A stretch of 64,000 bases of DNA from CAIXSC01 sp046349915 (GTDB lineage: Bacteria; Planctomycetota; Planctomycetia; Pirellulales; Pirellulaceae). The notes beneath the pieces are model-generated. The model saw nothing but the letters and a program-made list of their open reading frames with translations. It ran no database searches and was not told the DNA's origin. Positions 33,000 to 41,406 of this stretch are shown here, one piece after another. The stretch is from NCBI GenBank assembly GCA_046349915.1, contig JAXMBL010000003.1:620001-684000 (forward strand). Direction: 5' to 3'. The position numbers and the translations under genes are program-made. The number at the start of each line of letters is the position of its first letter. The first letter of the stretch is position 1.

Positions 33000-34541
33000 C
33001 TACTTGTTGTTCGCGGTCGTTCCGGGCCAATCATCCGTGCGGAATGGAGTGAGTGGCAAATTGGCCTGGCTGAACATATTGCAGACCGGGTTGTCGGCCC
33101 AAGCGTAACGTACTGAAGCTGGAGCGGCGACTTTGTCGCTCCAGACCTCAATGCGGCCATCGGGCAGGATCTTGGCGGAAGCCCAAACGAACTGTTTGTC
33201 CTCGCCCGCGATCGCGAACCCACGCGGCTCGGCCACATCGAACGGCCGCCAGCCGCCATCGACATGATCGAACGTGAGGATCACCTTACCGTCCTTCACT
33301 TCATGCGACTTGTATTGCGGGCTGTGGTAGGGGATCTTCAGGCCGTAGTCTTTGGCGAGCGCCCAGCGAGCGAGTCGGCGACCGACATCGACTTTGTTCT
33401 TGGGATGAATATCCTTGCCTTCGCCGATATCGATGATGACCGCTTGTCCCGAATTGGGAACTCGCTGCATCGTCATCGTCTGCGCTTCACGAAGTTCGGC
33501 CCACGAGCTATCGCCTGGCTGCGGCCGTTCGGCCAAGAAATCCGCCAACTGAACCCAGTAGAAGGGGAAATCGCCTTGATTCCACTCCTTTCGCCAGTGT
33601 TCGATCATCAACGGGAACAAGTCGCGATACTGGTAGGCTCGGCTGGCGTTCGATTCCCCCTGATACCAGATGGCGCCTTTCACGCCGTAGCCGATGTGCG
33701 AGAAGAGCACGCCGTTGTAGATGTTGCCGGGGCGAGCGTTGCCGTTCATTTGGCCGCGGAGGCCGTTGAGTTGCTTTTTCTCGTCTTCGGTCAGATTCGC
33801 CTTGGTGGAGAGCTCAGAGTAGGTCTTTTCCATGGCGGCCCAGCGCTCCAGGAGCGGCTTGTACTTTTCGTCGGCGGCCAGCACATCACGTCGCACCCAC
33901 GCCTCGGCGGCCGATCCACCCCAGGCGTTGTTGATCAAGCCGACAGGGACGTCGAGTGTGAGGTGGAGTTGGCGACCGAAGAAGTAACCGACGGCCGAAA
34001 AATTGCCGACGGTTTCCGCCGAGCAAACTTGCCATTTGCCATTGAAGTTCCACTGTGGTTCTTGAGTGCCGACTTGCGGCACATTGACCATGCGCAGCTT
34101 CGGGAATTTGGCGGCGGCCTTTTCGAGATCGGGATCGTAGGCGGCGTTTACCGACCACTGCATGTTGGATTGGCCCGAACAAATCCAGACTTCACCGACC
34201 AGGACGTCGACGAACTTGACTTCGTTCTTGCCTTTGATCGTCAACTCGTGAGCGCCGCCGACGGCGAGCGGATCGAGGAACACGTGCCAGGCGCCATTAG
34301 CGCCGGCAGTTGCTTGATGCGACTGTGAACCGATCGTCACGGTGACTGCTTCGCCAGCGTCCGCGAGACCCCACACTTTGTTCTTTTGCCCCTGTTGGAG
34401 CACCATATGGTCGCTAAAGATGTTGGGCAACTTCACGTCGCCGCGCGCCGATGCTCCGATCAGCAGTGTTGCACATAACGAGGCGCAAGCGGTCATCGTC
34501 CTGACCACTCGCCTCATTCCCGCCTTCCAATCCGTTCGCAT
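33000..34541 (-). CDS. Sialate O-acetylesterase (SGNH/SASA family)
   Basis: About 513 residues. A signal peptide ('TACASLCATLLIGASARG') precedes 'LPNIFSDHMVLQQGQKNKVW', the classic N-terminus of sialate O-acetylesterases. The SGNH nucleophile block is 'GEVWICSGQSNMQWSV', followed by 'FFGRQLHLTLDVPVGLINNA' and 'KGAIWYQGESNASRAYQYRD'. It removes acetyl groups from sialic acids or other acetylated sugars outside the cytoplasm. An AGGGA sequence lies upstream of ATG 34541. The 5' flank is rich in palindromic repeats. Confidence 0.92.
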   Translation of the reverse strand: MRTDWKAGMRRVVRTMTACASLCATLLIGASARGDVKLPNIFSDHMVLQQGQKNKVWGLADAGEAVTVTIGSQSHQATAGANGAWHVFLDPLAVGGAHELTIKGKNEVKFVDVLVGEVWICSGQSNMQWSVNAAYDPDLEKAAAKFPKLRMVNVPQVGTQEPQWNFNGKWQVCSAETVGNFSAVGYFFGRQLHLTLDVPVGLINNAWGGSAAEAWVRRDVLAADEKYKPLLERWAAMEKTYSELSTKANLTEDEKKQLNGLRGQMNGNARPGNIYNGVLFSHIGYGVKGAIWYQGESNASRAYQYRDLFPLMIEHWRKEWNQGDFPFYWVQLADFLAERPQPGDSSWAELREAQTMTMQRVPNSGQAVIIDIGEGKDIHPKNKVDVGRRLARWALAKDYGLKIPYHSPQYKSHEVKDGKVILTFDHVDGGWRPFDVAEPRGFAIAGEDKQFVWASAKILPDGRIEVWSDKVAAPASVRYAWADNPVCNMFSQANLPLTPFRTDDWPGTTANNK

Positions 34542-34875
34542 GATGGTTGTTCCCTGCTCATGTTGTCGAACCCACGACCTCGCTCGCCCATCGCACATTC
34601 GAAGGGCAGGGGCCTGGTGAAAGCTCGGATTGTAAAGTTCGCGGAAGAGCGAAAGTAGAGTAGGCGGCCTATGAAGATTGCCTTGTAGCGGAATTCGCAA
34701 GAATTCCGACCGTTGCCCCGTGGACAAGCCGTTGCCATTGGTGAAGCAACTCGCCGGTGACGAACGGAACTCTTGCGAGTTCCGCTACGAGGGAGAACGG
34801 AACTCTTGCGAGTTCCGCTACGAGGGAGAACGGAACTCTTGCGAGTTCCGCTACGGGGGAGAACGCCGATTACCG
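34542..34875. repeat. Repeat-rich intergenic region with 33-bp tandem array of GTAG-hairpin units
   Basis: A single GTAG-CGGAATTC-gcaa-GAATTCCG unit sits at 34685-34708. From 34765 to 34863 there are three copies of a 33-bp unit, each holding the same hairpin in the opposite orientation (CGGAACTC-ttgc-GAGTTCCG-CTAC). The stems differ by compensatory changes between the single unit and the array. There is no convincing gene; a 101-codon plus frame is an artefact of the repeat. Confidence 0.8.
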
Positions 34876-36840
34876 CTATTCGGCTTTCTTCCACTTCGGC
34901 AATGCCTTCTGCAGGCGACCGACGCCCGCCGCAGTCACCTCGGTTCCATCCAAATCGAGCGTCTCGAGTTGTTTCAGGCTTGAGAGAACGCTGATCGCTT
35001 CATCCGTCACCGAACAGCGAGTCAGATACAACTCGCGCAGCTTCTTGAGTCCGCTTAAGTGAGCGATTCCTTGGTCCGTTACCTTCGTGCCGGATAGATC
35101 CAGCTCTTCCAACTCCCTTAGTTGTCCAACCCATTCAAGCAACTGGTCCGTGACCTGCGTCTCTTCCAGGAACAATTGTTTGAGAGATTGGCTGCCTTGG
35201 AACTTCGTCAATCCCGCATCGGTAACCGGTGTGAAGGAGAGATCGAGCCAGTCGAGTTGGTTCTGCGCGGGGATGGCTGCCAGCCCACGGTCGGTCACCG
35301 AGGTGCGTCCCAAGCTCAAGAGACGCAAGGGCGGAGCAGGGGGAAAACCTGCGACATCATCGTCGGCGACATCCAAGAACTCAATGTAGCGCTGATCCAA
35401 TGTATCGAGCGGTTGGCCAGTACGTTCCGCCAACGTTTGCGGCGAATCTCGCCGAGCATAGATGGCCGTGAGGCAATCGACCGTGGCGGAGCGAAATTCG
35501 CCGTTCTTGCCATCCATGAGAAAGTGGGCGAGCCCGGTCGCTTGTGTGTAGATCGAGCGGATATCGGCATGCGACTGGAGCGTCGAGCGAGTCAGCGGCG
35601 TGAGTTTCGACAACGGGAGCGGAATCGCGCCTCGTCGACCCGCGTACCGCGCGAACTGAAGTCGTTGAGCGTCTGGTCCGCCCACCGTGACATAGCCGTT
35701 ATAGACTCGCAGCGACTCGAGGTAGACCGCAATCCCCTCAACCAACCACATGTTGCCTCGCTCACCCAAGCCGGCAGCAACGTCTCGAGTCTCTTGAAAC
35801 AACTGATGAGCAACCTCGTGATACCAGGTGGGGCGAGTCGACTCGTCGCCAACGTAAAGAAACACCGTCTTGCGATCATCGACGTAGTAGCCCGAAGTCA
35901 ACTCAATCTGCGGTTGGCTCGCCTTGAGTTTCGCGACATACTCGTCCCGGTTCTTGAAGATGACGACCTGATGTTGTCGCTTGGGGCCGAGTGATTCATC
36001 GAGCCCCTCGAAACGAGCTTGCAGAGCGGCGGGAGAACTCCAGAACGGAAAGAACAATTGTCGCCAGACGTCGTGAAATTCTTCCAATCGGCGAGCGGCT
36101 TCTTGGGCGACGGCCGCGCTATGACTGGTCGCAATCACGAAATGATCCGTGCCCACTCGCCAGTATTGTCCGCGTCTCCAACCCGTGATGGGATGATCCA
36201 CCCCAGGACTCGACGCCGATGGCGGTGCATTCGCCGCTCGCTTGGGCGTCGCGAGCACTCGCTGAGCCTCCTTGTGTTCCGGGTCCTCGCGTAGCGTTTC
36301 ACAGAGAGTGCGATAAGCCGCGTCGGCGCGACCAGCGAGCATTTCACGTCGAGCGATCGCGAACAACTGTTCCGCTCGCCGTTGCCGGATCGCGAGGAGT
36401 TTCGCGTGCCATTGGCGTTCGACCCGCGGAGCCGTGGCGGGCGGGGTCGTGGCGTCCCCAGATCGCGGCAAGAAGAGGATCTGCCGTCGATTGGCTGGCG
36501 GAGCAGCCCAGCGACGAGTGGCATCGGCTTGCTTGGGCAAGTCGAGTGATTCACAACGAGTTGCGAGTTTATCGAGCTCGTCCGCGAACTGCCGATCCAA
36601 CGCTTGTCGGTCGGCAAGAATGTCCGCGAGCTGCATTGACTCGTCGGCCTGGACCAAACCGCCCAGTCCTATCCCATGCCATAACTCGACGGCGCCAATC
36701 GTCGCAAGGCCCAGGACAACTCGTAAAAGCATCGCGGCAGTTATCGTGATCCGAGTGCGTTCAAACCACTGCCATTGATAGTAGGGTAGGGCAGGGCGTC
36801 CTGAGCGGCGCCCTGGTGATTGTGATGACTGATGCGACAT
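34876..36840 (-). CDS. Membrane-anchored gluzincin-like metallopeptidase fused to leucine-rich repeats
   Basis: The 654-residue protein has an N-terminal membrane segment ('TAAMLLRVVLGLATIGAVEL') and a mostly helical region. A DUF1570-like peptidase domain contains the zinc motif 'TWYHEVAHQLFQE' and the downstream glutamate helix 'GNMWLVEGIAVYLESLRVY'. The last 150 residues are LRR units ('LDWLDLSFTPVTDAGL', 'LEELDLSGTKVTDQGI', 'LETLDLDGTEVTAAGV'). The HExxH...E arrangement fits gluzincin metallopeptidases. The LRR may select substrate or partner. GGAGG before ATG 36840 supports the start. Confidence 0.78.
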   Translation of the reverse strand: MSHQSSQSPGRRSGRPALPYYQWQWFERTRITITAAMLLRVVLGLATIGAVELWHGIGLGGLVQADESMQLADILADRQALDRQFADELDKLATRCESLDLPKQADATRRWAAPPANRRQILFLPRSGDATTPPATAPRVERQWHAKLLAIRQRRAEQLFAIARREMLAGRADAAYRTLCETLREDPEHKEAQRVLATPKRAANAPPSASSPGVDHPITGWRRGQYWRVGTDHFVIATSHSAAVAQEAARRLEEFHDVWRQLFFPFWSSPAALQARFEGLDESLGPKRQHQVVIFKNRDEYVAKLKASQPQIELTSGYYVDDRKTVFLYVGDESTRPTWYHEVAHQLFQETRDVAAGLGERGNMWLVEGIAVYLESLRVYNGYVTVGGPDAQRLQFARYAGRRGAIPLPLSKLTPLTRSTLQSHADIRSIYTQATGLAHFLMDGKNGEFRSATVDCLTAIYARRDSPQTLAERTGQPLDTLDQRYIEFLDVADDDVAGFPPAPPLRLLSLGRTSVTDRGLAAIPAQNQLDWLDLSFTPVTDAGLTKFQGSQSLKQLFLEETQVTDQLLEWVGQLRELEELDLSGTKVTDQGIAHLSGLKKLRELYLTRCSVTDEAISVLSSLKQLETLDLDGTEVTAAGVGRLQKALPKWKKAE

Positions 36841-36880
36841 CCGCGAGCCCCTCCGGCCAGATCAGCTCACCGGCTCTGTC

Positions 36881-36907
36881 AGCTCCCTGAGAAGTTCCCA
36901 GGGAGCT
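36881..36907 (-). terminator. Hairpin downstream of sugar isomerase gene
   Basis: AGCTCCCTG and CAGGGAGCT form a 9-bp stem with a 9-nt loop between two minus-strand genes. There is no U-tract, so this is a weak terminator candidate. Confidence 0.4.
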
Positions 36908-36938
36908 TGATAGAGGGTATCAAAGGCGCGACGAACGA

Positions 36939-37934
36939 TTAGCGTTCGAAGGCCGAGTCGAACGCTCGGCCGCTCGACGTGAAATCCTTCTGCTTCACGA
37001 ACTTCGCCGCCTCGCGTGCGCCGAATTCGCGTTCCATGCCCGAGTCTTCCCACTCAACGGACAAAGGACCCTTGTATCCGATCACATTCAGAGCTCGAAT
37101 GATTTCCTCGAAGTTCACGCCGCCGCGGCCTGGGCTGCGGAAATCCCAGCCACGACGTGGATCGCCGAAGTTCAAGTGACTCGCGATAATGCCGCTGCGA
37201 CCATTCAAGGTCACGATCGCATCCTTGACGTGCACATGGTAAATCCGGTCGGGAAACGCCCGAATAAACTCGACCGAATCCACCCCCTGCCAATGCAAGT
37301 GGCTCGGGTCAAAGTTGAATCCGAACGACTCGCGATAGTCAAGCGCCTTCAAGGCGCGCTCGGCGGTATACAAGTCGAACGCAATTTCCGTCGGATGCAC
37401 TTCGAGCGCGAACTTGACGCCGCATTCCTCGAACACATCGAGAATCGGATGGAAGCGTTCCGCCAACAGCTTGAACCCGTCGTCGATCATCTTCGGCGGC
37501 ACGGGCGGGAACGAGTAGTTCAAGTGCCAGATGCTGGAGCCGGTGAAGCCATTGACGACGCCGACGCCGAGTTTCTGGGCGGCGCGAGCCGTGTTCTTCA
37601 GTTCCTCGGCCGCTCGCTGATTCACCCCCGCCGGGTCGCCATCGCCCCAGACGTGAGGCGGCAAGATGGCCTTATGGCGTTCGTCGATTTTGTCGAGAAC
37701 CGCTTGGCCAACCAAGTGAGCGCTAATGGCATGGCACTGCAGGTCGTTGCTCTCCAACAACTCCCGCTTGCGAGCACAATACTTGTCGTCCGACAACGCC
37801 TTGTCGACCTCGAAGTGATCGCCCCAGCATGCCAATTCAATCCCGTCGTACCCGAATTCCTTCGTCTTACGGGCCATGTCCTCAATTTTCAGATCGGCCC
37901 ATTGTCCGGTAAACAGGGTAACCGGTCGCCCCAT
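36939..37934 (-). CDS. Cytoplasmic sugar phosphate isomerase/epimerase (xylose isomerase-like TIM barrel)
   Basis: The 331-residue protein has no signal peptide, unlike the related gene at 31675. TIM-barrel strands include 'EFGYDGIELACWGDHFEVDK', 'GVKFALEVHPTEIAFDLYTA', 'FGFNFDPSHLHWQGVDSVEF', 'IYHVHVKDAIVTL' and 'GPLSVEWEDSGME'. Glu, Asp and His on these strands are the metal ligands of the family. The substrate is a sugar or cyclitol, possibly a keto-inositol; it cannot be fixed from sequence. GGGGAG precedes ATG 37934. Confidence 0.88.
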   Translation of the reverse strand: MGRPVTLFTGQWADLKIEDMARKTKEFGYDGIELACWGDHFEVDKALSDDKYCARKRELLESNDLQCHAISAHLVGQAVLDKIDERHKAILPPHVWGDGDPAGVNQRAAEELKNTARAAQKLGVGVVNGFTGSSIWHLNYSFPPVPPKMIDDGFKLLAERFHPILDVFEECGVKFALEVHPTEIAFDLYTAERALKALDYRESFGFNFDPSHLHWQGVDSVEFIRAFPDRIYHVHVKDAIVTLNGRSGIIASHLNFGDPRRGWDFRSPGRGGVNFEEIIRALNVIGYKGPLSVEWEDSGMEREFGAREAAKFVKQKDFTSSGRAFDSAFER

Positions 37935-38241
37935 GGTAACTCTCCCCCCTAAAGATCGAAAGCAACGTCTCTATTCGGTCGAGTCAGGGCGATTCCGGCC
38001 CTGCCTCCCGAAGCAAGCCGTTCATTGTGCCGCAGCCGCTTGCTGTGAGCAATGTCCGAGGGGAATTTCCGCGGGATCGACGGACTAAGAGTACCCTCGT
38101 ACGACGGACTTCTAGTCCGTCGTACCGTGCCGCACCGAAAGGGTCGCACGGCAGTCCGCGAGGGCTACGGCAGAGCGACGGACTAGAAGTCCGTCGTACA
38201 CCGGAATCGACGGACTGGAAGTTCGTCGTACAATGGGGCGG
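37935..38241. repeat. Intergenic region with three CGACGGACT palindromes
   Basis: Copies at 38099-38125 (12-bp perfect stem), 38176-38199 and 38208-38231 lie within about 130 bp, with a half-copy near 38077. No gene is seen in this 307-bp gap between the minus-strand isomerase gene (start at 37934) and the BON gene (end at 38242). Confidence 0.8.
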
Positions 38242-38487
38242 TTACCTTACGCCTACTTCAATCTGGTCGACCAACTGTCGAACCCCGGCCACTCGTTGGC
38301 AGCAGGCGAGGCACAATTGCCGCTCGTAAAACGACCGAACCTGACCGCTCAGGGTGACAATTCCGTTCTTCACGGCCACTGACACTCGGCGTAGTGAGGG
38401 AATCTGTCGCTCCGTTAGAAAGCTAATCAGGCGACGCTCAAGTTCCCCATCTTCCTGTTCGGCCGAGATCATCATCATTTCGGGCAT
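38242..38487 (-). CDS. Small BON-domain protein
   Basis: About 81 residues forming one BON domain: 'DGELERRLISFLTERQIPSL', 'VSVAVKNGIVTLSGQVRSFY' and 'QRVAGVRQLVDQIEV'. BON domains bind membranes or phospholipids and occur in OsmY-like proteins. No signal peptide is visible, so a cytoplasmic-face role is possible. AGGAG eight bases before ATG 38487 gives a strong start. It stands alone, flanked by palindromic repeats. Confidence 0.85.
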   Translation of the reverse strand: MPEMMMISAEQEDGELERRLISFLTERQIPSLRRVSVAVKNGIVTLSGQVRSFYERQLCLACCQRVAGVRQLVDQIEVGVR

Positions 38488-38815
38488 TGTCACTCTCCTA
38501 GGTTTGCCACCATTTGAGACCGATCGTCTCAACCGCCCGCCTCGTCGGTCGCTCGCTACTCCTGGGTAGCAGATTGTGGGCCAACTCGACGAGCCAAGCT
38601 GCCCCTAGAGTCGCTCGCGTGCGTTAACTCCAGAATCGGCAAAGCTTTAAAATTCCATGAAGAAAAGCAGGTTCCGTCCTGCAACTGTGCGATGCCGAGC
38701 CGCTATGCACAACCTGCGCGCGTTGACGGCAAGAGAATAGCCCGTCGGCAAAGCCGTCAAAACCCGCGCGGTATGTACGACGGACTTCTCGTCCGTCGCT
38801 CCGCTCGAACCCCAG
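38488..38815. other. Intergenic region with one palindrome copy
   Basis: In this 328-bp gap I see a CGACGGACT palindrome at 38775-38798 and a small GCAGG-CCTGC hairpin near 38668-38683. No coding sequence or clear promoter is visible. Confidence 0.55.
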
Positions 38816-40174
38816 CTACCGCTTGCCAACCTTCCAGCCGACAGGTTGAGTCCAAGCTTGCTGCAACTGTCCCTCGAAGGCTGGGTTGGTCGGCTTTTCG
38901 GTCGAAGTCACAACCGCCCGGACATACAGGTCGTCAGCCGAAATTTGGTAAGTCGCTTTTTCGCCCTTGGTGGTCAAGAACACTCGGCCGACGTCCGCCG
39001 AGTACTTGCGAGTCGCGTTGATCGGGGTTCCCTTTTCGTCCACGATCGGCTCGCTCTTTTTGTCGTAATCTCTCTTCGTGCCGATAAACTCGATCGTGTA
39101 CTGCACCCCAGGCTTCGACTTCACGTCCACCTGCAACGTTCGTTGCTTTGAGTCGAATTGCACATCATTCAATTCGACGCCGCTGGAGGCATAAAAGTCC
39201 CCGTCTTCGATGGCGTGGATGAGCGTATGGCCGTCCAGCTTTTTGGCACGGACCATGATCCAGCCACGCCCCGGTGACGCTCCTCGTTCGCCGAAGTAAT
39301 TGTGCGAATCGTCCGTCCCTAAGCCGTAGAGCGGCGGGCTGTCCATCTCGGCGATCCGAATCGTGTTGGCGACATCCCACATTTGTTCGATGCTGGCATG
39401 GAGCTTATCGCCTTTGTGGTTGACGCCAGGATGGCCGTTATAGACCTCGAAAAATTGCTCCTGAATCACCGCCGCCATATCCTCCGCGGTTACTCCCCAA
39501 CCGAAATTGGGATGATTCAAGTGAGCCAGAATGGGCTGGCCCACTCGTTGAGCTTGCGCCTGGATAGCGATCAGGTTCGCCGCGATCGTTTCGCGGACGG
39601 TCTTGCCGCCTTGCGGGCGAATCAAGTCGCGAATGTTACTCGCATTGATGTGGATCGGGAGATGGCCCACATGGTCGGTGATCTCCTCGCCTTGCAGCAG
39701 AGTGAACCGGCCCGCTTCCTCGAACTTGGGCCGAAACTCGGCGTAAGTCTTCAGGCGAACCTGTTGTTTGCCATCCTTCTCCCGCATCTCGACCCAGTCC
39801 TTGCCGAATCGTTCCTGATAGCGTTGCAGGCCGCCGATAGCGCCGCGCTTGGCCGCCGCTTCGACGTCCATCCATTTTTCGCCCGCGCTCAGAATGTTAT
39901 GGTCGGACAACGCAAGGAAGTGGTAGCCCGCTCGCTTGTACCAATCGATGATCATTTCGGGAAAGTCGTTCCCGTCGCTCCACAAGGAGTGTGTGTGCAG
40001 GTTTCCCTTAAACCATTGAACTTTGGCCGCTGGCTCGGGTTCTGCCGTGGGCGATTCCGCGGCAGCGGTCGAGGCTATGAGTAAGCCAGAGGAGACGAGC
40101 ACTGCGGAGTAGAGCAGGGTGAGTCCTAATGCGTATTGAAGCCAACCCGGCCGCCGCGATACAGAGTTCTGCAT
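38816..40174 (-). CDS. Exported PHP-domain metallohydrolase (CehA/McbA-like)
   Basis: The 452-residue protein has a signal peptide ('LTLLYSAVLVSSGLLIASTAAA'). The PHP motifs are 'FKGNLHTHSLWSDGND' (HxH), 'AGYHFLALSDHNILS' (the DHN motif), 'LAHLNHPNFGW' and 'PPLYGLGTDDSHNYFGERGA'. This suits the CehA/McbA-type secreted phosphoesterase-like hydrolases. Metal ligands are intact. The substrate is unknown. It is the last gene of a minus-strand run that includes a 40-aa membrane peptide and ThuA. Confidence 0.88.
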   Translation of the reverse strand: MQNSVSRRPGWLQYALGLTLLYSAVLVSSGLLIASTAAAESPTAEPEPAAKVQWFKGNLHTHSLWSDGNDFPEMIIDWYKRAGYHFLALSDHNILSAGEKWMDVEAAAKRGAIGGLQRYQERFGKDWVEMREKDGKQQVRLKTYAEFRPKFEEAGRFTLLQGEEITDHVGHLPIHINASNIRDLIRPQGGKTVRETIAANLIAIQAQAQRVGQPILAHLNHPNFGWGVTAEDMAAVIQEQFFEVYNGHPGVNHKGDKLHASIEQMWDVANTIRIAEMDSPPLYGLGTDDSHNYFGERGASPGRGWIMVRAKKLDGHTLIHAIEDGDFYASSGVELNDVQFDSKQRTLQVDVKSKPGVQYTIEFIGTKRDYDKKSEPIVDEKGTPINATRKYSADVGRVFLTTKGEKATYQISADDLYVRAVVTSTEKPTNPAFEGQLQQAWTQPVGWKVGKR

Positions 40175-40231
40175 CCGTCCTACTCCGCTCTACGATTCAA
40201 AGTAATCTCAAGTTGAATGTGTCCGCCGAGA

Positions 40232-40354
40232 TCACTCGCCCGGCGGTCGTCGGTTGCGCATTGCCACCGTGGTGAAGAAAAAGACGCTGCCGATCGCGGC
40301 GCCCCCGAAGAGAGCCGCCAGAATCAAGATTTCGATGATACCCAGGCCAAACAT
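40232..40354 (-). CDS. 40-residue single-pass membrane peptide
   Basis: This short frame codes for 40 residues. It begins 'MFGLGIIEILILAALFGGAA', continues with 'IGSVFFFTTVA' and ends in a basic tail 'MRNRRPPGE'. One transmembrane helix fills most of the chain. GGAG lies seven bases before the ATG, and the gene is spaced 29 nt after the ThuA gene and 57 nt before the PHP gene on the same strand, which supports a real operon member. The N-terminus recalls TatA-type proteins, but the amphipathic helix is missing. A small regulatory or structural membrane peptide is the best description. Confidence 0.65.
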   Translation of the reverse strand: MFGLGIIEILILAALFGGAAIGSVFFFTTVAMRNRRPPGE

Positions 40355-40383
40355 GTTTCAGCTCCGTTTCGGGAGTTTACCGC

Positions 40384-41298
40384 TCATTCGTTAAATTTGC
40401 GTTGAGACACTTTGTCGGCGGACGGGAAGTCAGCGGGGAGCGGCAAAGTTACCTGGCCCGTGGCGGCCCATTCGGTTCCTCGCTGGAAGGCGGCGATGAA
40501 CCCAACGCATTCTTGCGAATAGTCGGCGTGTCCCATGGGTGTGTGGAAAATGCGTCCTTGACCGTAGGTGACCGTGAAGAGCATCGGCTCATGTCGCCCC
40601 GATCCCCCTTTGTCCTTCGTCGCGAATGCGGTGGCAAGCACGGTCATGTTGTCCGCCGGTCCTCGCAGGAAGTCATACAACTCGTCGTTCGCATGCAACC
40701 ACTGAACGGGCATGCCCTTGGTGATCGGGTGCTCGGTGTCGCGAACAATCACGGTGAAGGGATGTTGAGCGCCATGATGACCACCGGGGCCCTTATCGGT
40801 ATTGCGGACCAGCTTGCCCGCGTCGTCGACATACACGTAGGGACCCGATCGCTCGTTCCTGCCGCCCCAACCTCCCAAGCCAATGATCTCGTTGTATTCC
40901 TTCCAGTTTCCGAAGGCGTTGTTGGCCGCATGAACGACGACGAAACCGCCGCCCTTCCGCACAAACTCGACAAACGCGGCTTGTGTGTCCGCAGGCCAAT
41001 CAGCGCCGTTGTAATTCGAAATCACGACGCGATATTGGGAAAAATCTGGCTTGAATTTTTCGTCTTTGCCCTTGGGCGCCGTGGTCGCGACATCGACTTG
41101 AAAGAGTTTGGTCTCTTCCAGGTAACGCTTCATCATGCGAGTTGTTTTGGGCCAAACGCCATGGTTGTTTTGACCATCGACGATCAACGCCTTGAGCGGC
41201 GCTGGGGCGGCTGCCACCGCCGAGCCACTCCAATTCGCCACACTCAAGCCCATCAACACTCCGCTTACCACTCGCGCAAACCACCGCATGCGATCCAT
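40384..41298 (-). CDS. Secreted ThuA-domain protein
   Basis: About 304 residues with a signal peptide ('VVSGVLMGLSVANWSGSAVAA'). The ThuA (trehalose utilisation, GATase-like) domain shows 'LKALIVDGQNNHGVWPKTTR', 'YRVVISNYNGADWPADTQAA', 'GGGFVVVHAANNAFGNW', 'FTVIVRDTEHPITKGMPVQW' and 'YGQGRIFHTPMGHADYS'. Planctomycetes encode many such exported proteins, usually near sugar-catabolic genes. No reaction is established. It follows the DUF1501 gene by about 108 nt on the same strand. Confidence 0.88.
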   Translation of the reverse strand: MDRMRWFARVVSGVLMGLSVANWSGSAVAAAPAPLKALIVDGQNNHGVWPKTTRMMKRYLEETKLFQVDVATTAPKGKDEKFKPDFSQYRVVISNYNGADWPADTQAAFVEFVRKGGGFVVVHAANNAFGNWKEYNEIIGLGGWGGRNERSGPYVYVDDAGKLVRNTDKGPGGHHGAQHPFTVIVRDTEHPITKGMPVQWLHANDELYDFLRGPADNMTVLATAFATKDKGGSGRHEPMLFTVTYGQGRIFHTPMGHADYSQECVGFIAAFQRGTEWAATGQVTLPLPADFPSADKVSQRKFNE

Positions 41299-41406
41299 GA
41301 CCCACGACCCTCGTACCAACAAGGAGGCTCCCAACCCAATCCGCGACGCGTCCCTATTGGAACTCGACCAAGTTCCCGCGGCAAGTCGGCACTCGCTTGC
41401 ACAGCC

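Noticed and set aside
34765..34863. Possible CRISPR-like array
   Set aside because: Three near-identical copies without variable spacers, and no cas genes; it is a simple tandem repeat.
34757..35062. Plus-strand 101-codon frame with repeated LRVPLRGRTEL-like units
   Set aside because: It reads through the 33-bp repeat array and into the antisense of the metallopeptidase-LRR gene.
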